From Halobacteriales archaeon (GTDB lineage: Archaea; Halobacteriota; Halobacteria; Halobacteriales; SKSH01): a DNA stretch of 11,293 nucleotides. The stretch lies in NCBI GenBank assembly GCA_007118075.1, contig SKSH01000067.1:1-11293 (forward strand), written 5' to 3'. How positions within the stretch are numbered: the first letter of the stretch is position 1; each line of letters opens with the position of its first letter. The notes beneath the pieces are model-generated. The model was not told the origin of the DNA. It worked only from the letters and a program-made list of their open reading frames with translations, and made no database searches. Shown here piece by piece: positions 10,825 through 11,293 of the stretch. The translations under genes were made by a program, and so were the position numbers.

Positions 10825-11293
10825 TGCGCCCAGTGGAGGTGGTACTGATGCAGCTATCGATACCGATGATCTGGAAGACGGTGGCGCACTCGCAACGGCC
10901 ATCCACCAGCTCAACCGAGCGGCCGGAAAGACCGACGTTGATGCGGATATCGTCTCCCGGCTTCGGTATCCCTCGAAGGTCACCCGGGTGACGATTCCAC
11001 TTCGACGCGACGACGGTTCCGTGCAACCACTCACGGGATTCAGGGCACAGCATGATGACGTCCGTGGCCCCTTCAAGGGCGGACTCAGATATCATCCTGA
11101 TCTCACCGAGGACGAATGTATCGGTCTCGCGATGTGGATGACGTGGAAGTGTGCCGTGGTCGGCTTGCCCTTCGGTGGGGCTAAGGGTGGCGTCGTGGTC
11201 AATCCGAAACAATTGAGCAGCGTTGAGAAGGAGCGATTGACCCGTCGCTTCGCCCAGGAGCTCCGTGACGTGGTAGGCCCAACCCGTGACATC
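10817..11293 (+). CDS. gdh: Glu/Leu/Phe/Val-type dehydrogenase (probably glutamate dehydrogenase), N-terminal part
   Basis: The first 159 codons are present and the frame runs off the right edge. The dimerisation/catalytic domain is clear: GPFKGGLRYHP (84-94) with the substrate lysine K87, WMTWKCAVV (107-115) with K111, and PFGGAKGGVVV (118-128) with the catalytic lysine K123. The expected reaction is reversible oxidative deamination of glutamate to 2-oxoglutarate; whether it uses NAD or NADP cannot be told because the nucleotide-binding domain is outside. The first 25 or so residues are acidic, low in complexity and not conserved. The start is fixed by an in-frame TGA at 10787 and the GAGGT ribosome site. 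The 5' leader appears to be about 90 bases, long for a haloarchaeon. Confidence 0.93.
   Translation, partial: MVDAPSGGGTDAAIDTDDLEDGGALATAIHQLNRAAGKTDVDADIVSRLRYPSKVTRVTIPLRRDDGSVQPLTGFRAQHDDVRGPFKGGLRYHPDLTEDECIGLAMWMTWKCAVVGLPFGGAKGGVVVNPKQLSSVEKERLTRRFAQELRDVVGPTRDI

Noticed and set aside
10694..11212. Long open frame on the minus strand opposite the dehydrogenase (172 codons)
   Set aside because: It is the antisense shadow of the clear dehydrogenase frame and its leader. Its product has no recognisable domain.
1..11293. CRISPR array, insertion sequence, toxin-antitoxin or defence system
   Set aside because: No regularly spaced direct repeats, transposase motifs, terminal inverted repeats or defence-type domains were found. 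All intact genes fit chromosomal housekeeping, transport or glycosylation roles.

Overview
The window looks like chromosomal DNA from a haloarchaeon (class Halobacteria). The evidence is acidic proteins, haloarchaea-type sequences for ribosomal proteins L44e and S27e, aIF2-alpha and Nop10, an archaeal initiator tRNA with an A1-U72 pair, a Tat-type lipoprotein signal, archaeal TATA boxes at leaderless distance from start codons, and visible scarcity of CTAG (two noticed by eye). I cannot name the genus. I see no mobile element, CRISPR array, plasmid origin or gene decay, and no gene-free stretch longer than about 160 bases.

Layout, left to right. (1) 1-2647: a dipeptide/oligopeptide-type ABC importer locus in which the DppC-like permease (minus, cut by the left edge) and the DppB-like permease (plus) are transcribed away from each other, with a small Tat lipoprotein gene between them. 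(2) 2653-3673: a haloarchaeal membrane protein with zinc-binding motifs (minus) and, just upstream, the initiator tRNA-Met (minus) with a clear TATA box. (3) 3725-7434: a glycosylation-like module. A cytoplasmic polyprenyl-phosphate-type family 2 glycosyltransferase overlaps a GtrA-family membrane protein (both minus), and a 792-residue DUF2298 / Chlor_Arch_YYY membrane protein is read divergently. (4) 7440-7706: a small HAH_0734-family protein (minus). (5) 7809-10680: a tightly packed translation operon, rpl44e - rps27e - aIF2-alpha - nop10 - PAC2-family protein - phosphoglycolate phosphatase, with gaps or overlaps of 5 bases or fewer. (6) 10694-11293: a promoter, a possible leaderless 32-codon leader ORF, and the start of a Glu/Leu/Phe/Val-type (probably glutamate) dehydrogenase cut by the right edge.

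How the parts may work together. Block 5 is the archaeal gene neighbourhood that joins two ribosomal proteins, an initiation factor subunit and an H/ACA snoRNP protein, extended here by a proteasome-assembly-chaperone relative and a HAD phosphatase. Block 3 could be a full lipid-linked sugar route: charge a polyprenyl phosphate with a sugar, flip it, and use it outside the cell; this is inference. The points most worth a second look are the possible leader ORF ahead of the dehydrogenase, the split permease pair, the altered YYY motif in the DUF2298 protein, and inverted repeats placed at two predicted promoters.
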